64,000 bases of DNA from Sebastes aleutianus (GCA_916700875.1 CAKAKS010000031.1:5961477-6025476); one strand, 5' to 3'. Counted from the stretch's first letter, positions 1 through 12,362 are shown. Translations and numbers: made by a program. The notes: generated from the letters alone by a model not told the origin.

Positions 1-3000
1 CGTCTCCGAGGCTGAAGGTCGGCTTGTTTCAGCGTCGCTGGTCCTTCCCTCGCTCTGATCCTTCTGCTCCTTGGCCGCGTGCATCTTCAGGTGCTTCTTA
101 AGGGACGACTGGTCCGTGTAGGTCTTCCCACACTGGCTGCAGAGGTAGATCTTCTCTTTGGTGTGGACCAGCTCGTGTCTCTTCAGGTGACCCGACCTGC
201 TGAAGCTCTTGCTGCAGAACGAGCAGATGTACTCCTTCTCTCCGGTGTGAGTCCTCTGGTGCAGTTTGAGGCTGCTGGCCACTGTGAACTTCTTGCCGCA
301 CTCGTTGCAGCTGTACGGCCTTTCTCCCGTGTGCATCCGCATGTGTATGGTGAGATGGCCCGCCTGGCTGAAGGTCTTCTTACACAGCTCGCAGCTGTAG
401 GGCCTCTCGCCGGTGTGAATCCTGTAGTGTGTTTTGAGGTCGCCCAAGCCGTTGAACCGTTTCCCACACTGAGCGCAGCAGTACGGCTTCTCGCCGGTGT
501 GGATCCTCTCGTGTATGCGCAGGTTGCCCGCGTTGCTGAAAGTTTTGCCGCACTCCTGGCAGCTGTAAGGCCTCTCCCCGGTGTGAGTCCGCAAGTGGAC
601 TTTGAGCTGGTTGTGCTCGTTGAAGCGCTTCCCGCAGTGCGAGCAGGAATACGGCTTCTCTCCGGTGTGGACGCGTTTGTGTATCCGTAGCTGACTGGGA
701 TGGGCGTACGTTTTACTGCAGAGGTTGCAGCTGTAGGGTCTCTCTCCTGTGTGCGTGCGCTTGTGGGACTTGAGGAGATCGGACCGGCCGAAGCGTTTGC
801 CGCAGTAGCTGCAGCTGTGGGCCTTTTCGGCGCTGTGCGTCTTGATGTGGATGTTGAGCGAAGCTGCTCGACTGAATGTTTTGGGACAGGTGGGGCAGCG
901 CAGAAAGTTGTTGGGAACCTCCACAAATGCATCTGCGGCAACAGCAGCGTTTTCTTCATTCGCCACTACTTCTGGCTCCACAACCTGTCTGCTTGCAGCC
1001 GCCTCAGGATCTATTACTGACTCAGGGTAATAGCTCAACTCAGGCTTAGTGAAACCGTCATTGTCATACTGCAACACCCCATTCTGCTCCTCTTCCTCCG
1101 TCTTAATGAACTGTCCATCCTGCATGTAAGTGTCAGAAACAATGGTGACCTTAACTTCACCGTCGCTGCCTCTGGGGTCTTGTTCGAGGCCTGTAGATGG
1201 CGGCAGAGTGGCATATGCATCGTCGAAACTAACTTCCGCGCTTTCATTTTTTATCGGCCTCATTGTCAGATTGAGGAGGGACGAAGGCTGGGAGAGGTCA
1301 ATAGCACCACTTTCATCCAGGCCGGGCTCTGTTTTTACAGATATCATGTTTTGGGTGGACGCACCTACCTCTGCTGTGTTCACACATGGTGTTTCTACCA
1401 TGTGATCAGTCTGCAGTAAAAAGGAGGAAGAGGATGCACTCTCCCTCATCTTGTCCTTTTGCTTCCTCCTGAAGCTCTTCTTGTCACTGCTGCGTATGGA
1501 CATCGTGAACAGGCCCTGGGTGGAGTTAATGGGCCGATTGTTCCACTCTGAAAACTTTTCAGTGGCATCTTGTTCATGAATATCTGTAAAAAAAAAAAAA
1601 GTCATATAGGGTCATTCATTATAGCTAAAGTGTTTGATTAGCTGTCAGTAGAACGATAAACTAGGGAAAGAACTGAATGACACGGTGGAAGCAACAAAAC
1701 AGCCTGAACAAACTTAAGTGACTTATAATTTAAACCTGCATCAATTCATTTTCTGAGTTATTGATTACATGACAAATGACAAAATTGCTCTGTTTTTGTC
1801 TCTACCTCCTGAAAGAATTATCTGCTAAATGCTCCACTATGTTCACAAGCTGGCTGCTAACGTTGCCTGTCTGTCGGGGGGACCTCCAGCTCAACCGATA
1901 GAGTGTGCTCTGCTCCCCATGTAGTCCTTGGCAGCAGCCTGGGTTCAATTCCAACCTGTGGCCCTGTTGCATATCATCCCTCCTCTCTTCCCCCTTTTCT
2001 GTCATTCTCCAGCTGCTCTAATAAAGGCAATAAAAGCCCTACAAAATAATATATATAAAAATAAAAACCAATGAAAAATTTGCCTGTCTGTTGTTTGGTG
2101 TTGGACAGAGGGTTTATCAGAGCTTTTTTTCTTTTTTTTTGCTGAAATAACTGTCTATTAAAACAGGAAAAAAGGAGTGATGTTGCCGTCCAGAAAACAA
2201 AAACAATGACCTGAAAGACACTAAAATGCTCCATAGCGCTTTGTCACAGCGAGTGACCCCTTTGACATTACAGTCACTTGATGCAATTTTAATATTGAGA
2301 CATAGATTAGTGCAGCTTTAACCTGTTGAGTTATCATTGTAAACAAATGTGTATTATTAAGGCTGAACTAAACAGATTATTTATTGCAATGTGTAAAAAA
2401 AAAAGTCTGGAACATTATCAAGATAATATCTGTTGTAATAATACTAAGGCAGTGGTGTTTATGTTTTTACTGTAGTTACACTGGTAGGGGTAGGTAAACA
2501 CATATTAATTGCAGTAGCTGTTATTAAGGTTCAAACTCTACGCAATTTGGTGCACACGGTTCTAGATAATGCAGTAAATAAAATAAAATGTGATTCCTAT
2601 TTACATCTTCGGGTACACAGATAGTAGTTTACTGTGTATTGTAGAATTGCCTGTGTTGTGCTGCCATCATTAGTATGGGCAGGTAGTGTGACAGTATTGT
2701 ATTACAGTGTAATTTAGTACTGTATTACACTGTGATCCTTGAGCAAGGCACCAAACTCTCAACTGCGGGGGCGCCTGTCAGGAGCTCGCTCTGACATCTC
2801 TCCATTAATGCATGTCTATAGGTCCTGTTTGTGCATGTGTGTATTTCAGGCCTGTGTGTGAAAAAATGTAATTTCCCCTCTGGGGATCAATAAAGTACCA
2901 TTCTTCTACTTCTTCTTCTTCTTCAGAGGCAAATGTGACAGAAAACACACAAAACTCAATTGTTTAAAAACATAAATGTATTTAAATATGTTTAATTTAA

Positions 3001-3745
3001 AGATATATTCACAAAACTCTTAAAGAAAGGTACATATTACATATGTACATATTACATTTATGTATTGACGGACAGCACACACTATGTTCACCCATTAACT
3101 CTGTATCTTTTATATCTCTATTATTGTTTTTATAATTTTTCTATACCTTTACCTCTCCTGTGTTTCACTCTGTTTGCTGATGTTGCTGCTTTGACACCTG
3201 AATTTCCCTCCGGGGATTAATAAAGGTTCATCTTATCTTATCTTAAAAGATAGGTACAGTGGGGGTCACATTTTCTGAGGACAGCCGTCAGAAATGGTGA
3301 CCTCATGTGTTGCTGGCTCTCTGCGGACACATTTCGGTGTAACACCTGCATTGTTTACGTCTGCTTGTCTCCTCTCATCCTGTCGTACTGCAGCCTTTAA
3401 TTTGTTGCCTAGGTAACGTTAAACGCACAGGTACAATGTGCTGACAATGCAGAGGATGCTCGAACAAAAGGCATGAAGCTACACTGCCTGCTGTCGAGAT
3501 AAACACAGGCAACCTCCGTTATTTACCGAGAGTAGACAGCCTGTACCTTGTGCAGCAGCCTCGGGGCTCTTCTGAGCCAGCAGCAGCCGCTTCAGGCCCT
3601 CGTTCTCGGACTCGATCCTGTGTATGGTGCCCTGGTACTCGGACAGGGTCCGGTCCACTGAGTCGATGATGTCGCTCACTGTGGCTCTAAAGATCTCGTT
3701 CAGGGAGGACTCCAGGAAGACCTTCAGATCACTAGACGTGGCCAT
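1..3745 (-). CDS. C2H2 zinc-finger protein, ten fingers (3' end outside window)
   Basis: Two coding exons are visible on the minus strand: 3745-3547 (66 codons plus one base) and 1583 down to position 1, still open at the edge. The phase-1 donor (CAAG then gtacag) matches the phase-1 acceptor (poly-T tract, then tttacag), joining G to AT as an Asp codon. At least 594 residues are encoded. Residues 1-66 form a helical N-terminal segment. Residues about 67-295 are acidic and low in complexity, with two sumoylation-type motifs, VKTE (about residue 147) and IKTE (about 224). Ten C2H2 fingers begin at residue 296 with exact 28-residue spacing. The likely role is a nuclear sequence-specific DNA-binding regulator. 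Fish genomes carry hundreds of such genes and I cannot name this one. The stop codon and 3' UTR are not in the window. Confidence 0.88.
79..897 (-). other. Array of ten tandem C2H2 zinc fingers
   Basis: Each finger fits C-x2-C-x12-H-x3-H. The first cysteine codon of finger 1 is at 897-895 and that of finger 10 at 141-139, exactly nine 84-base steps apart. Linkers between fingers 2 and 9 are near-canonical TGE(K/R). The finger 1-2 linker reads SAEKAHS and the finger 9-10 linker TKEKIYL, so the outer fingers are less tightly coupled to the core. Every zinc ligand is intact. After finger 10 a charged, serine-rich tail runs off the window. Confidence 0.93.
1877..2065 (+). mobile_element. tRNA-derived SINE
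   Basis: The head resembles a tRNA gene: an A-box-like stretch (CTCAACCGATAGAGTGTGC) and a B box (GGTTCAATTCC) about 50 bases later. A pyrimidine-rich body and an A-rich tail (ATATATAAAAATAAAAA) follow. No cloverleaf with paired acceptor stem can be drawn, so it is a retroposed SINE and not a working tRNA gene. It lies inside the zinc-finger intron, antisense to that gene. Confidence 0.7.
2745..2935 (+). repeat. Retrotransposon 3' tail ending in ATCAATAAAGT and (TTC)n
   Basis: The stretch runs from CCTTGAGCAAGGCACC to GGGGATCAATAAAGTACC and then a (CTT)n tract. An internal AATAAA followed by a simple repeat is typical of 3' ends of fish LINEs and their passengers. The family assignment is uncertain. 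Confidence 0.5.
3040..3250 (+). repeat. LINE-like 3' end, close copy of 51180-51390
   Basis: About 190 bases match the block ending at 51390 almost base for base, including CCTCCGGGGATTAATAAAGG and a terminal (CTTAT)n run. Shared 3' ends with short 5-mer tails and no 5' part point to 5'-truncated non-LTR insertions. Confidence 0.65.
3547..3745 (-). CDS. First coding exon of the zinc-finger gene
   Basis: The exon starts at an ATG whose context is GCC ATG G and begins MATSSDLKVFLESSLNEIF. The rest is amphipathic and ends in a short coiled-coil-like stretch (heptads around RIESENEGLKRLL). Fish multi-finger proteins often carry a short helical leader of this kind, likely for oligomerisation; that role is inference. 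The reading frame stays open past the donor, but the phase-matched splice to position 1583 joins a long open frame, so I end the exon at 3547. Upstream (3746-3900) I see no clear TATA box. Confidence 0.8.
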
Positions 3746-4090
3746 GGTAGACAGACCCAGCGGGCTGCAGCTGAGGACAACTCAGCCAGATGGTTTGTTC
3801 ACGGTTTAAAGAAGTATCTGGAATAAAGAAGTGGGTGTGTGCGACTCTGCTGCTGCTGAGGTGTGCGGAACAAACAAAGCAGAGGCAGGCGCACGAAAAT
3901 GACGCTTCTTTCTTTTTCTTTGGTGTTTATTGGCGATTGGCAAACCAGCTTATAGGTGCATTACCGCAACCTACTGGACTGGAGTGTGGAGCAGGAGATT
4001 GGCAGGAAAAAATAAAATAAATAAAAAAAGGAAAAACAATTAAATAAAAATGATTATTAATAATAATAACAATAATAATAATACTAATAA

Positions 4091-4863
4091 TTAAAGGGAC
4101 TGTTTGTAACTTCTTACACTGATAAATCACCCGGGTCGGTGTCCCATGCACGCTCGCATATGCGCACTCGCATGTGGCTATGCTGTTCAGACTCAGACTC
4201 CAACACAAACTACATGGAAGCACCAAAACCGCAAAGTTCTATCTAGTGAAGCCCGTCTTGAAAAACAGTGTTGGCCGCGGTCGGAGGACGCGGGGGAGAC
4301 CGTAGCTTTGGTCTCCAGGGCCGGAGTCTCTGCTCCGCTGCTCCTCTGCCTTCCTGCCTGCACTCAGCTCGCTCCACCTCACGTGCATGCGCGCACACTA
4401 CACACTGCAGAAGACTTCGTAGCTCTGACAATATCTAGTGAATGTACAGCGGACGTTTGTGTATAAATAAATGGTGCAGCTCCTCCAGACCAACAGAGGT
4501 TTCCCGTGTCTTGTGAAGTGACGGGGCTCCTCAGCGAGAAACGTTATCGTCTCCGACCGGGTGCCAGTGTCTCCCCTATTCCCTCTGCGGTTGGGAGGCT
4601 GAGGCAGGAAAAGCCAACACTAGGATCAGCATTGATTCATGGAGAGACCTTCGTCTGGTCAGCTAACATTACTGCCAAGCAGGTGAAATATAGAGTGATA
4701 TTGTGGTTTTAGCTGACGTGTGTCGCCTCACTGTTTTGAGCGATGCTTGTTCAAGTCTATGTAGAGCGAGCAAGCTTAAGCCCGACGCTGACTTTCGTTG
4801 ACTTAACGGCCACAGGTGTCGCTCTTAACAAGCATTTCTGATTCTTACAAGCAGTCCCTTTAA
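4091..4863. mobile_element. Non-autonomous DNA transposon (MITE) with TTAAAGGGACTG ends
   Basis: The left end reads TTAAAGGGACTGTTTGTAA. The right end, reverse-complemented, reads TTAAAGGGACTGCTTGTAA, so 18 of 19 bases match. The roughly 770-bp interior has no transposase. Both ends sit in TTAA, which fits a TTAA target site, but the superfamily is inference. Confidence 0.75.
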
Positions 4864-5054
4864 ATTCTCTCCATTATTCCTCCTGCTTAATTAGAAGATT
4901 GTGTACTTTCTTAGATGTCTTTCCTAGCAGATTCCACATTGTAATATTTCCATCATCTACTCCTGATAGCAATTCCCTTCTTTCGTTTGTCATATTTGTT
5001 GCACTCTATAAGAACATGCTTGACAGTTTCCGGTTTATTACAAAGCCACTAAAG

Positions 5055-5711
5055 CGGGGGTGTCAAACTCATTTTAGTTCAGGGGCAACGTACAGTCCAA
5101 TTTGATCTCAAGTGGGCCGGACCAGTAAAACCATTGCATAGTAACCTATAAATAACAACACTTCCAAATGTTCCCTTCCTGTTAGTGAAAAGAGGTACAT
5201 TCTGAAAATGTTCACAATTAATGAATAATCCATTTACAAAAGAGATAATGAGATGTCTCGCTGACCTTTTATCTTTTCAGTTTTCCTGCTAAGTTCTTGT
5301 ATTATCTGCCATGAGTCTGATAGTGGCCCCAAATATTATAGAACTTGAGCACTGAAAGGTGCTGTGAACACACCAAGCACACTGGCTTCCCATTGACCTC
5401 TGTAAAGACACAGGATCTGGTCCAATTTCTTGGAAAATCTGACAATCTGTGTCCATTTCTTTCCTTTTTTGACAAAGATATTTTCCACTGGCGGCTCCTG
5501 CATGAACAGTAGCTTGACAGTGTTGTGTCACGTAGCTTGGGCGCTATCAGGACAGCGCGACCCCCAAATAGGAAAAGCAGTGCATGTTATTAGAAAATTG
5601 TAATTAATGACTTCTCTGCAATTTTTACACTTTGCAAAGTCATCCAGTGGGCCTGATTGGACCCTTTGGTGGGCCGGTTCTGGCCCACGGGCCGTATGTT
5701 TGACACCCCTG
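5055..5711. mobile_element. hAT-type MITE with 8-bp target site duplication
   Basis: The terminal inverted repeats are (C)GGGGTGTCAAAC at the left and GTTTGACACCCC(TG) at the right. The element is flanked by the same 8-mer, CACTAAAG, at 5047-5054 and 5712-5719. An 8-bp duplication is the hallmark of hAT transposition. There is no transposase, so it was mobilised in trans. Confidence 0.88.
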
Positions 5712-6211
5712 CACTAAAGTGAGGCTGAGAGGAGAAGCTGGTTGTTGTTTCGCTTACAGGTCTGCAGCGCCCCTGCTGGTGTGGAGGGGAGTGGCCCTAA
5801 CTAGCTGACGTTACTGTGATACTGTGTTACACAAATGACCACGGTGATAAAGTGTGTTTAAATAACAAGAACTGCAAAACTACGGCAGCACTACTAGATC
5901 ACTACTACTAATACTACTAGTGCCACTACTAAATCAGCTACCACTAGCTAGCAGCTAACTCACCACAACTGCAAGGATGCTCACATACATGCTAGGTAAT
6001 GCTAATGTTTCATCTGAATGCTAATCATGACACTGCTTGCCATGTTTAACTAGATTAGCCTGTTACCTGCATCAAGAGTATAGCTGATAGACCATGCTAA
6101 CCATGTAAAGTCAATTATATATGATATAATATTACTAACTTGGGTTAACTAGGCTTCTCTTAGCTAATGTGCTCGTTAGTATGCTATAACGTTAGCTTAA
6201 AGCTAACTAAC

Positions 6212-6729
6212 TTAAAGGTCCCATAATGTAAAAAGTGAGATTTTCATGTCTTTTATATTATAAAGCAGTTTTAAGTGTTATATAAAAACTGTTAAACTAT
6301 CAAAACGCTCAATATATGGAGAAATACACACAGGCCGTATTCAGAAATTGTGCTTTTGAAACAAGCCGTTAGGATTTCTGTCCATTTGTGATGTCACAAA
6401 TAGACAATGTTTAGACCATTACACGGTTTTAAACGTAAACATTCTAAATGTGTCCCAGTTTATTTCCTGTTGCAGTGTATGTGAATGACATCAGCTGACA
6501 GGAAGTAAACATGGACCCAAACTGTTGCCTAGCAACGCAATTCCATTGCAATTCCGTTGAAATGCACTAAAACGGAGCGTTTCAGACAGAGGGTGAATAC
6601 AGGTATATTCAGGCAGACGGTAAGAGGAAAATAAAGTTTTTTTTTAACATTACAGCATGTAAACATGTTCTATTAGAAACACAAATTACAAGTATGAACC
6701 TGAAAATGAGCACTATATGGGACCTTTAA
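6212..6729. mobile_element. MITE with TTAAAGGTCCCATA ends
   Basis: The left end TTAAAGGTCCCATA and the right end TATGGGACCTTTAA are perfect 14-bp inverted repeats about 518 bp apart. The interior is AT-rich and non-coding. The surrounding DNA (5880-6210 and 6735-7060) is rich in short GCTA/TTAG words without a gene. Confidence 0.78.
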
Positions 6730-7747
6730 CTGCAACAAAGTTAGTAACAAGAGTTCTAATAATTTTAATGAAAATGCTAATTAGTTAGCTAAGAATGCTG
6801 ATGATACTCATCATAAATGATACTACTAATAAAGCTTATAATGCTTATGCAATTGCTAACGTTAATCATGTGAGCAATGATAGCTAATTATGCAAACACT
6901 CAGTAATGATACAAATATTTTTATTATTACATTAAATTGCATTACATTATTATTTCATTACTATCATGTGGTTACATCAATTAAATAAAGGCAAATGTGT
7001 TACTCAGCTAAAGGCAATAAAATAACTATAATAAGAAAAAGTCTAAAAAAAGAAATATGCAGTCTATTTGAGTATTGTAATTATTGGTAAGCCTAAAAAC
7101 AACAACTCATGTCTGTGTTCAACAGGCTTTTCTGCCCACAGCCACCAAGCCTGTAACATTACATCAATTAAGAGGCATAGCAAATGCCTCTTGATACCTT
7201 CTGGTTTTACAACCTCATTCCTAGGTGTCATTTGTAGGAATGAAGCTGAGCCACACCCCTCACCTGGCCTGTATGTGTGTGCTTGCATGCCCTCAGGGTA
7301 GTGGGCGTGGACCGAGGCCTCTCAGGTGTCTCTGAGCTCTTTACTCATCTGCCAATCACAATGGGCCTTTTTTTCGCTCTTCCTCTTTGTTGCCACTCAA
7401 ATTCTCCCTTTTTTTTCCACAGCCATACCTGCTGGGAGAGGAAAAAAAGACAGAGTGAGATAGAAGTCTGATCTTGACCTATCCAAAATGGACAGGAAGC
7501 ATGAAGACGTAGAAGGAAGACCTGGTCCAGACTAGGACTTGCATACATCGTTATGCGACACCACAGACTAAAAGGCTGCTCGGGCTTAAAGAGAGCGGAT
7601 GTGAGGCTTGTTTGTTGTGCGCAGCAGGTTCAGACATAATCAACTGAGGTCTATTTGTATGCTGAGTGGATATGTCAGTGAAGGTGCAGCACTGTGACAG
7701 CGGCATAAACCCAGTATAACACAGCGGCGTGTCTTTCCCTCCCACAG

Positions 7748-7806
7748 GACTTAAAACCTCACAAGCTGGCTGATCTTATGATGTTGTTATAAAGAGCCTG
7801 GAGGGG
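7748..7806 (+). other. Possible 5' non-coding exon of psd4
   Basis: A pyrimidine-rich acceptor (tccctcccacag) and a perfect donor (gtaagt) bracket 59 bases with no useful reading frame, about 1.8 kb upstream of the exon carrying the psd4 start codon. Assignment to psd4 rests on strand and position only. Confidence 0.33.
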
Positions 7807-7809
7807 GTA

Positions 7810-9630
7810 AGTCATGCTTCATTTGAAAAGATCATAACTGATGAGATTTGTTAGCTCTTCGAGGTTTGGAAATGTTTGAATTCATGTCTGTGCCATGTTC
7901 ACTGATGGTAATGAATGACACAGGAAGTGTTTATCCTCTTTAGACAAATTTTATTATACATAGGGGCTGTCCTCGACCAAAGAAATTTGACTAACATTTG
8001 ACTAATCGATACACGCATTTATACGTCATTTCACAACTTTCCCTTTACCCACTGCAGCTTTGTTCTTCTTTTTATTTCATCCTCTCTTGCATGCTTTTTA
8101 TATTTTTACTTCTCCTTTAATATCATGTTAACCATCCTCTCAAGCCGGGGGGTGTGCTGTATAAACTTCCCATGCGTGCATTGTACGCAACTTCTCCTGG
8201 TATTCTCCACTTAGGGCATACTGCAGTTTTGTTTGAGTAACGATTGGCTGAAAGTATCCACATTTATTTTTGTTTTCCATTTGATGAACGTGAAAAAGGG
8301 TTTATCTGTAGACATCTCCGCAGTCATCGGAGCATTTCTTCAACAGTTTTTATCATCAACAGGGCTGCCAAAGATAACATCACACACAGAGGATTAACTG
8401 TGTTATCATGTGAAACACAAAATATTATGAAGGAGCAGCAAGCAATTGTAATCAGTACTGTGTAATATCATCATGGTCCAAATTATTTTGCTGTCAGATT
8501 CTCACTTGGGAACACAGTTTTATTTACTTAACAGATGATCCTCCTTGTTAATCTCCGTTAACTCCCTTGTACACATACTGCAGCACTTGTTGCACCCTGA
8601 CAGGAACTGAGAAGTGAGCACCCACACAGGAAATGTGGTCAAGGTCTGTTCCGGATGTTGGTTGCATGACGTGAGTAGAATAATGAAGATAGACAGAGAA
8701 GTATAGAAATTAAAATGTATGACAGAGAGGCAGAGATAGATGATGAATCAGAGATTAAAGTAGGCAGAAGAGAATAAGATAACTGTGTTCATCACCAGTA
8801 CAAACACAGAGGATGTGTTGTTGGTGATGTTCTGCAGCTGGCCTTGGCTTGTGTTGACAACACGTAGTCCAAATTTGGACCATCTCAAGGTTTTATCCTT
8901 TGCCCAGACTCACCGTGCGGCGTGGCGATAAAATGATAAACACAGGACGCAGGCAGTTAAACTGCTCACCCAGAAAAATGCTCGCCCCTCAACCCCACCC
9001 TCTGCCTCTTTCATAATGCACACCTCTATCTCTCTCGCTCACTTGCTCGGCTGATTTTTCTGTGTCTGTGGTCAGGAAGTACAAGCGTGCTTTTGTGACA
9101 TTTCACTGAAAGTCTGTTGCACTGCACACCTGCAGTGTCACACGAGAAGTTAAAAACAAGTGACAAATGAGCGGCTAAAAATCCAGACAAAAACCTTCTC
9201 CTGATTGGATTATGTTGTCATACAAGTGGTGAGTGTTTGGAATATGTTTGTGGTATCAGGGCTGTAAATATTTCAGTTTTGTTTTTGCTCAGAGTGTTGT
9301 GTAATTTAAAAAGTCCTCAGTAGTTTTAAATGCACTAATTCTCACAGATTAATAGGAAAAGAAATATAGAACCAAACGACAACCCATGAATCATCACTAT
9401 TGTCTACAACCAACTATCGTAGTCTTATGAATGGCCTTTTTGTCTCTCAGCTAATCAGATGTTCCTCCTTGAGGTCACCCAACAAGTTGTTTTTTTTCAG
9501 TGTATCAGAACAATTTTGTATTTGTTGTTACACGATATTACACCTCCCAAAATTCGAGGGAAGAATTTCTCATGCTGCTTCAGATGGGGATAAAATATCT
9601 TTGAACATTAATGTCTTTTTTTCTCTTGTT
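7810..9630. other. Intergenic or first-intron DNA, no gene seen
   Basis: I see no supported coding sequence here. A short fragment beginning GGGGCTGTCCTCGACC at 7965 is related to the element at 57957-58232. The rest is unremarkable AT-rich DNA. Confidence 0.5.
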
Positions 9631-9634
9631 ACAG

Positions 9635-9819
9635 ATGTGTGAATGGCACCATTGGAAGTTGTAACATGCTTAAGGATTAGACATTTTTGGGATCTAACAA
9701 AATGATCATCCTTGACACGGCAGAAGAGGACATTTTGTAGCGAGACATTTACAGCGACAGCATCTTTCACCAAAAACCCACAAACGCCTTAACAACGGAA
9801 GTGACTGAGATACACGCTA
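9635..9819 (+). other. psd4: Likely 5' UTR part of the psd4 start-codon exon
   Basis: A strong acceptor (long T/C tract, then ttacag) ends at 9634. The stretch down to the chosen ATG contains a complete nine-codon upstream ORF that starts at the first base of the exon (MCEWHHWKL, stop). Further short upstream ATGs are present. This suggests inefficient initiation at the main ATG, which is inference. Confidence 0.45.
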
Positions 9820-12362
9820 ATGGAGGAGGAAAACGTGTGCTGCTCTCTGCCAGATGTTCCAGTCCTTCAGCAGCCTCAACAAGAGTCATGGGCCTCTATA
9901 GACCACCAGTACACCAATGGAGAGCCGGAGACCATTGTGTGGGGCGACACAGAGGTGCAGATAAACCCCGAACACGGGACGGATCAACTCTCCCCGAAGG
10001 CAGGACGAAAGACTCCTGAGGAGTTAGAGCCATGGGAGCAGGAAATATGGCCGATGACATGTACCAGTGCTCCGCTGTCCTTCGCCACAGTGCAGTGGGA
10101 CATGCCCGACCCCTCTGGAGAGAAACCTTCACTGATGACTGACAGCAGCTCGGCCAATGAGCTGGAATCCGGCGGCGTGACGAGCCTAGACACCACTTCC
10201 CCGTCACTTCACCAAGACATTAATGCAGAGCTTTTCAAACCGGAGGGCAGAGGGGAAGAAGATGAGTTTGATTCACAGCTTCTCAACTCAAATCTACAAT
10301 GGATAGGAAGCGGCTCAGAGGTACGTACTGTATGTGAGGAGATGTTGTGCAATTATTTCGAATTTTGTCTATTTTCTGTGTGCATATAGACCTTAAGATT
10401 TCCTGTGTCATTAACTCTTCCTTCACTGAGCACTGACTTGACTCTGGCCTCACCACCTCAGTCTTTATCTCTTTACAGACACGTGTTTGGGTTACTGTTG
10501 TAGTTTGAGCAGAGGTGGGAGGAATAGAGTGGACGTAATGTTGGTCAGATGAGGCTCAGAGCGCAGCTTCTTACTCATGAGACTGCCGGCTATCACACGC
10601 TTTCTCACCCAACTCATTCTCATGATCGATGGCCTGTGTTGCAATTTCCAGCCATGTGATGCTGCAGATGTGCAAGAGCCGCCGACACAGGAAAGGGAAG
10701 ATCCCACACATGAGCTGTTAGACAGTAATAACGGTACGTATCACACGGAGAGACAACTTTAATTCGTTGTTAAATAGCAAATGCTTTTCCATTTGTTGCT
10801 CGGTTTGAGAGTTTGTGGTTTCTGGATTCTGTGTAATTATAAATGCTTGTGGCCTGCTAATTTTTTTATTAGAAAATAGTTCTGGTTTAACTGCAAAACT
10901 GTGATGTTCCCTTTCTTCTTCAATAATCTTCCAGAAGTCCCACTGAGTACAGACTCAGAAGAAGAGGAGGGTCACTCAGCAACGTCAGATACAGGTCAAA
11001 CTGTAACTGACTTAATCAATATTTTTGAAGAGATTGAAGTCTCAGGAGATGAAGCGTACAGTTTTGTCAATTTAAAACTAGAAGAGGAACAGGAGGAGCC
11101 CGGCGTTCTGCTGACTGGACAGGAAGACTCCGAGGAAGAGCAAACCTCAGCGAACGGTGCTGGGAACGAGGAGGAAGGCGAGGGAGAAGAGGAGGAGCAG
11201 ATAAACGTGTCCTGTGCTGAAGAAAGTGAAGAGGCAAAAGCTGTCAGTTGTCCGAGTGATGTGTGAGTATCATGGACTTAACTTAAGAAATGGGAACAGG
11301 AAGTATGTATTAACAGTTATGTTAATCATGTCACAGTATTATTATAACATTAACTGCAATGCATATTTCATCCACACTTTGTAGGGAGCTTCCTGCAGAG
11401 CCACTACAAGCTGACGACACTGGACCAGCCGTAAACACAGATAAGCTAATTGATCTGCAGCAGGCAGAGCTTTTGGGGACTGAAGAGGACACAGAGTTAC
11501 TAGAACGGTTACATGAAGATCCCACAGGTGAGACTGCAGCGCCAGAAATGTGCAAAGACGTAGATCAGATCGTGGACCCCGAACAGTCAGAGGCTGCGGA
11601 CGACAGCGTTGAACCATTGGTACAGGCGGCAGATGATGCAGAGAGGATAGAAAACTCACCAGACATACTAGAGCTGATTCAAAAACTGAAGGAGACGAGT
11701 TGTTTAGAGCAAGGAGATTGTGACCAAACAACGTCACAGGACGCAGAGCCGTCACCGCAGCCTGAACACGCCGAGTCCGAGCAGCTCGAGATGCCCGAAG
11801 AGTCAGAGCAGATCCAAGCAGAGGTGTCCCAAGACCAGTTAGGACATCATCTGGAACAGTCACCAGAGATGGAACTGACAGAAGAGTCAACCCAACCTGA
11901 ACATGCAGACCCGCCAGAGGAGTCTACTCAGACAGTTTGTGTTGAAGCTGAAGACCCCGGAGTGGCGGAGCAGCAAGAACAGACGGAGCCACCGGAGCAG
12001 AATGAGCAGACGCTGCAAACGGCCGACTTGTCTCAGCCAACGCTCTCTGAGACAAATGAGTCAGGAGTAACAGAGCATCTGTCTCCTGAGACCGAGGTCA
12101 CACAGCAGACAGCAGAGGCCGAGCTCAATCAGGTGGACAAACAGGCTGAGACGTCACATCAGGGTGAAGAAGTGGGAGGTGCCGGGGACGGATCCGTGCA
12201 AACAGTTGTCGCAAATGGAGAGCCACCCAAATCCCCCGAGACAGCAGTACCTCATATGAATGGAGACGAGGTGAACAGAGAGATGGCCCGCCGCCTCGCT
12301 GAGCGGCTGTTTAAGTTGGATGGGATCCAACGTGTGGACGTGGTGAAGCACTTAGACAAAGA
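9820..12362 (+). CDS. psd4: psd4 exons 1-4: acidic, disordered N-terminal region
   Basis: Exons 9820-10320, 10652-10733, 10935-11262 and 11385-12362 encode residues 1-630. The composition is extreme: Glu, Gln, Ser, Thr and Pro dominate, with runs such as EEEGEGEEEEQ and loose repeats of the PEESTQ/PEQNEQ type in the 978-base exon. No fold is recognisable. EFA6 proteins have long, poorly conserved N-terminal regions, so this is expected; exon boundaries here rest on splice consensus and phase rather than homology. The last 26 residues (MARRLAERLFKLDGIQ...) already belong to the Sec7 domain. Confidence 0.82.

Larger units (their letters stand above)
1584..3546 (-). other. Intron 1 of the zinc-finger gene, repeat-filled
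   Basis: The intron is bounded by a gtacag donor and a poly-T/tttacag acceptor. It contains a tRNA-like SINE and two retrotransposon 3' tails, listed separately, and I see nothing coding in it. Confidence 0.7.

Noticed and set aside
79..1030. Plus-strand and off-frame open frames across the zinc-finger exon, up to 258 residues
   Set aside because: They are antisense or shifted shadows of the ten-finger frame; they have no domain and mirror its 84-base period.
1877..1960. tRNA gene
   Set aside because: A and B boxes are present, but no paired acceptor stem can form and an A-rich retroposon tail follows, so it is a SINE.
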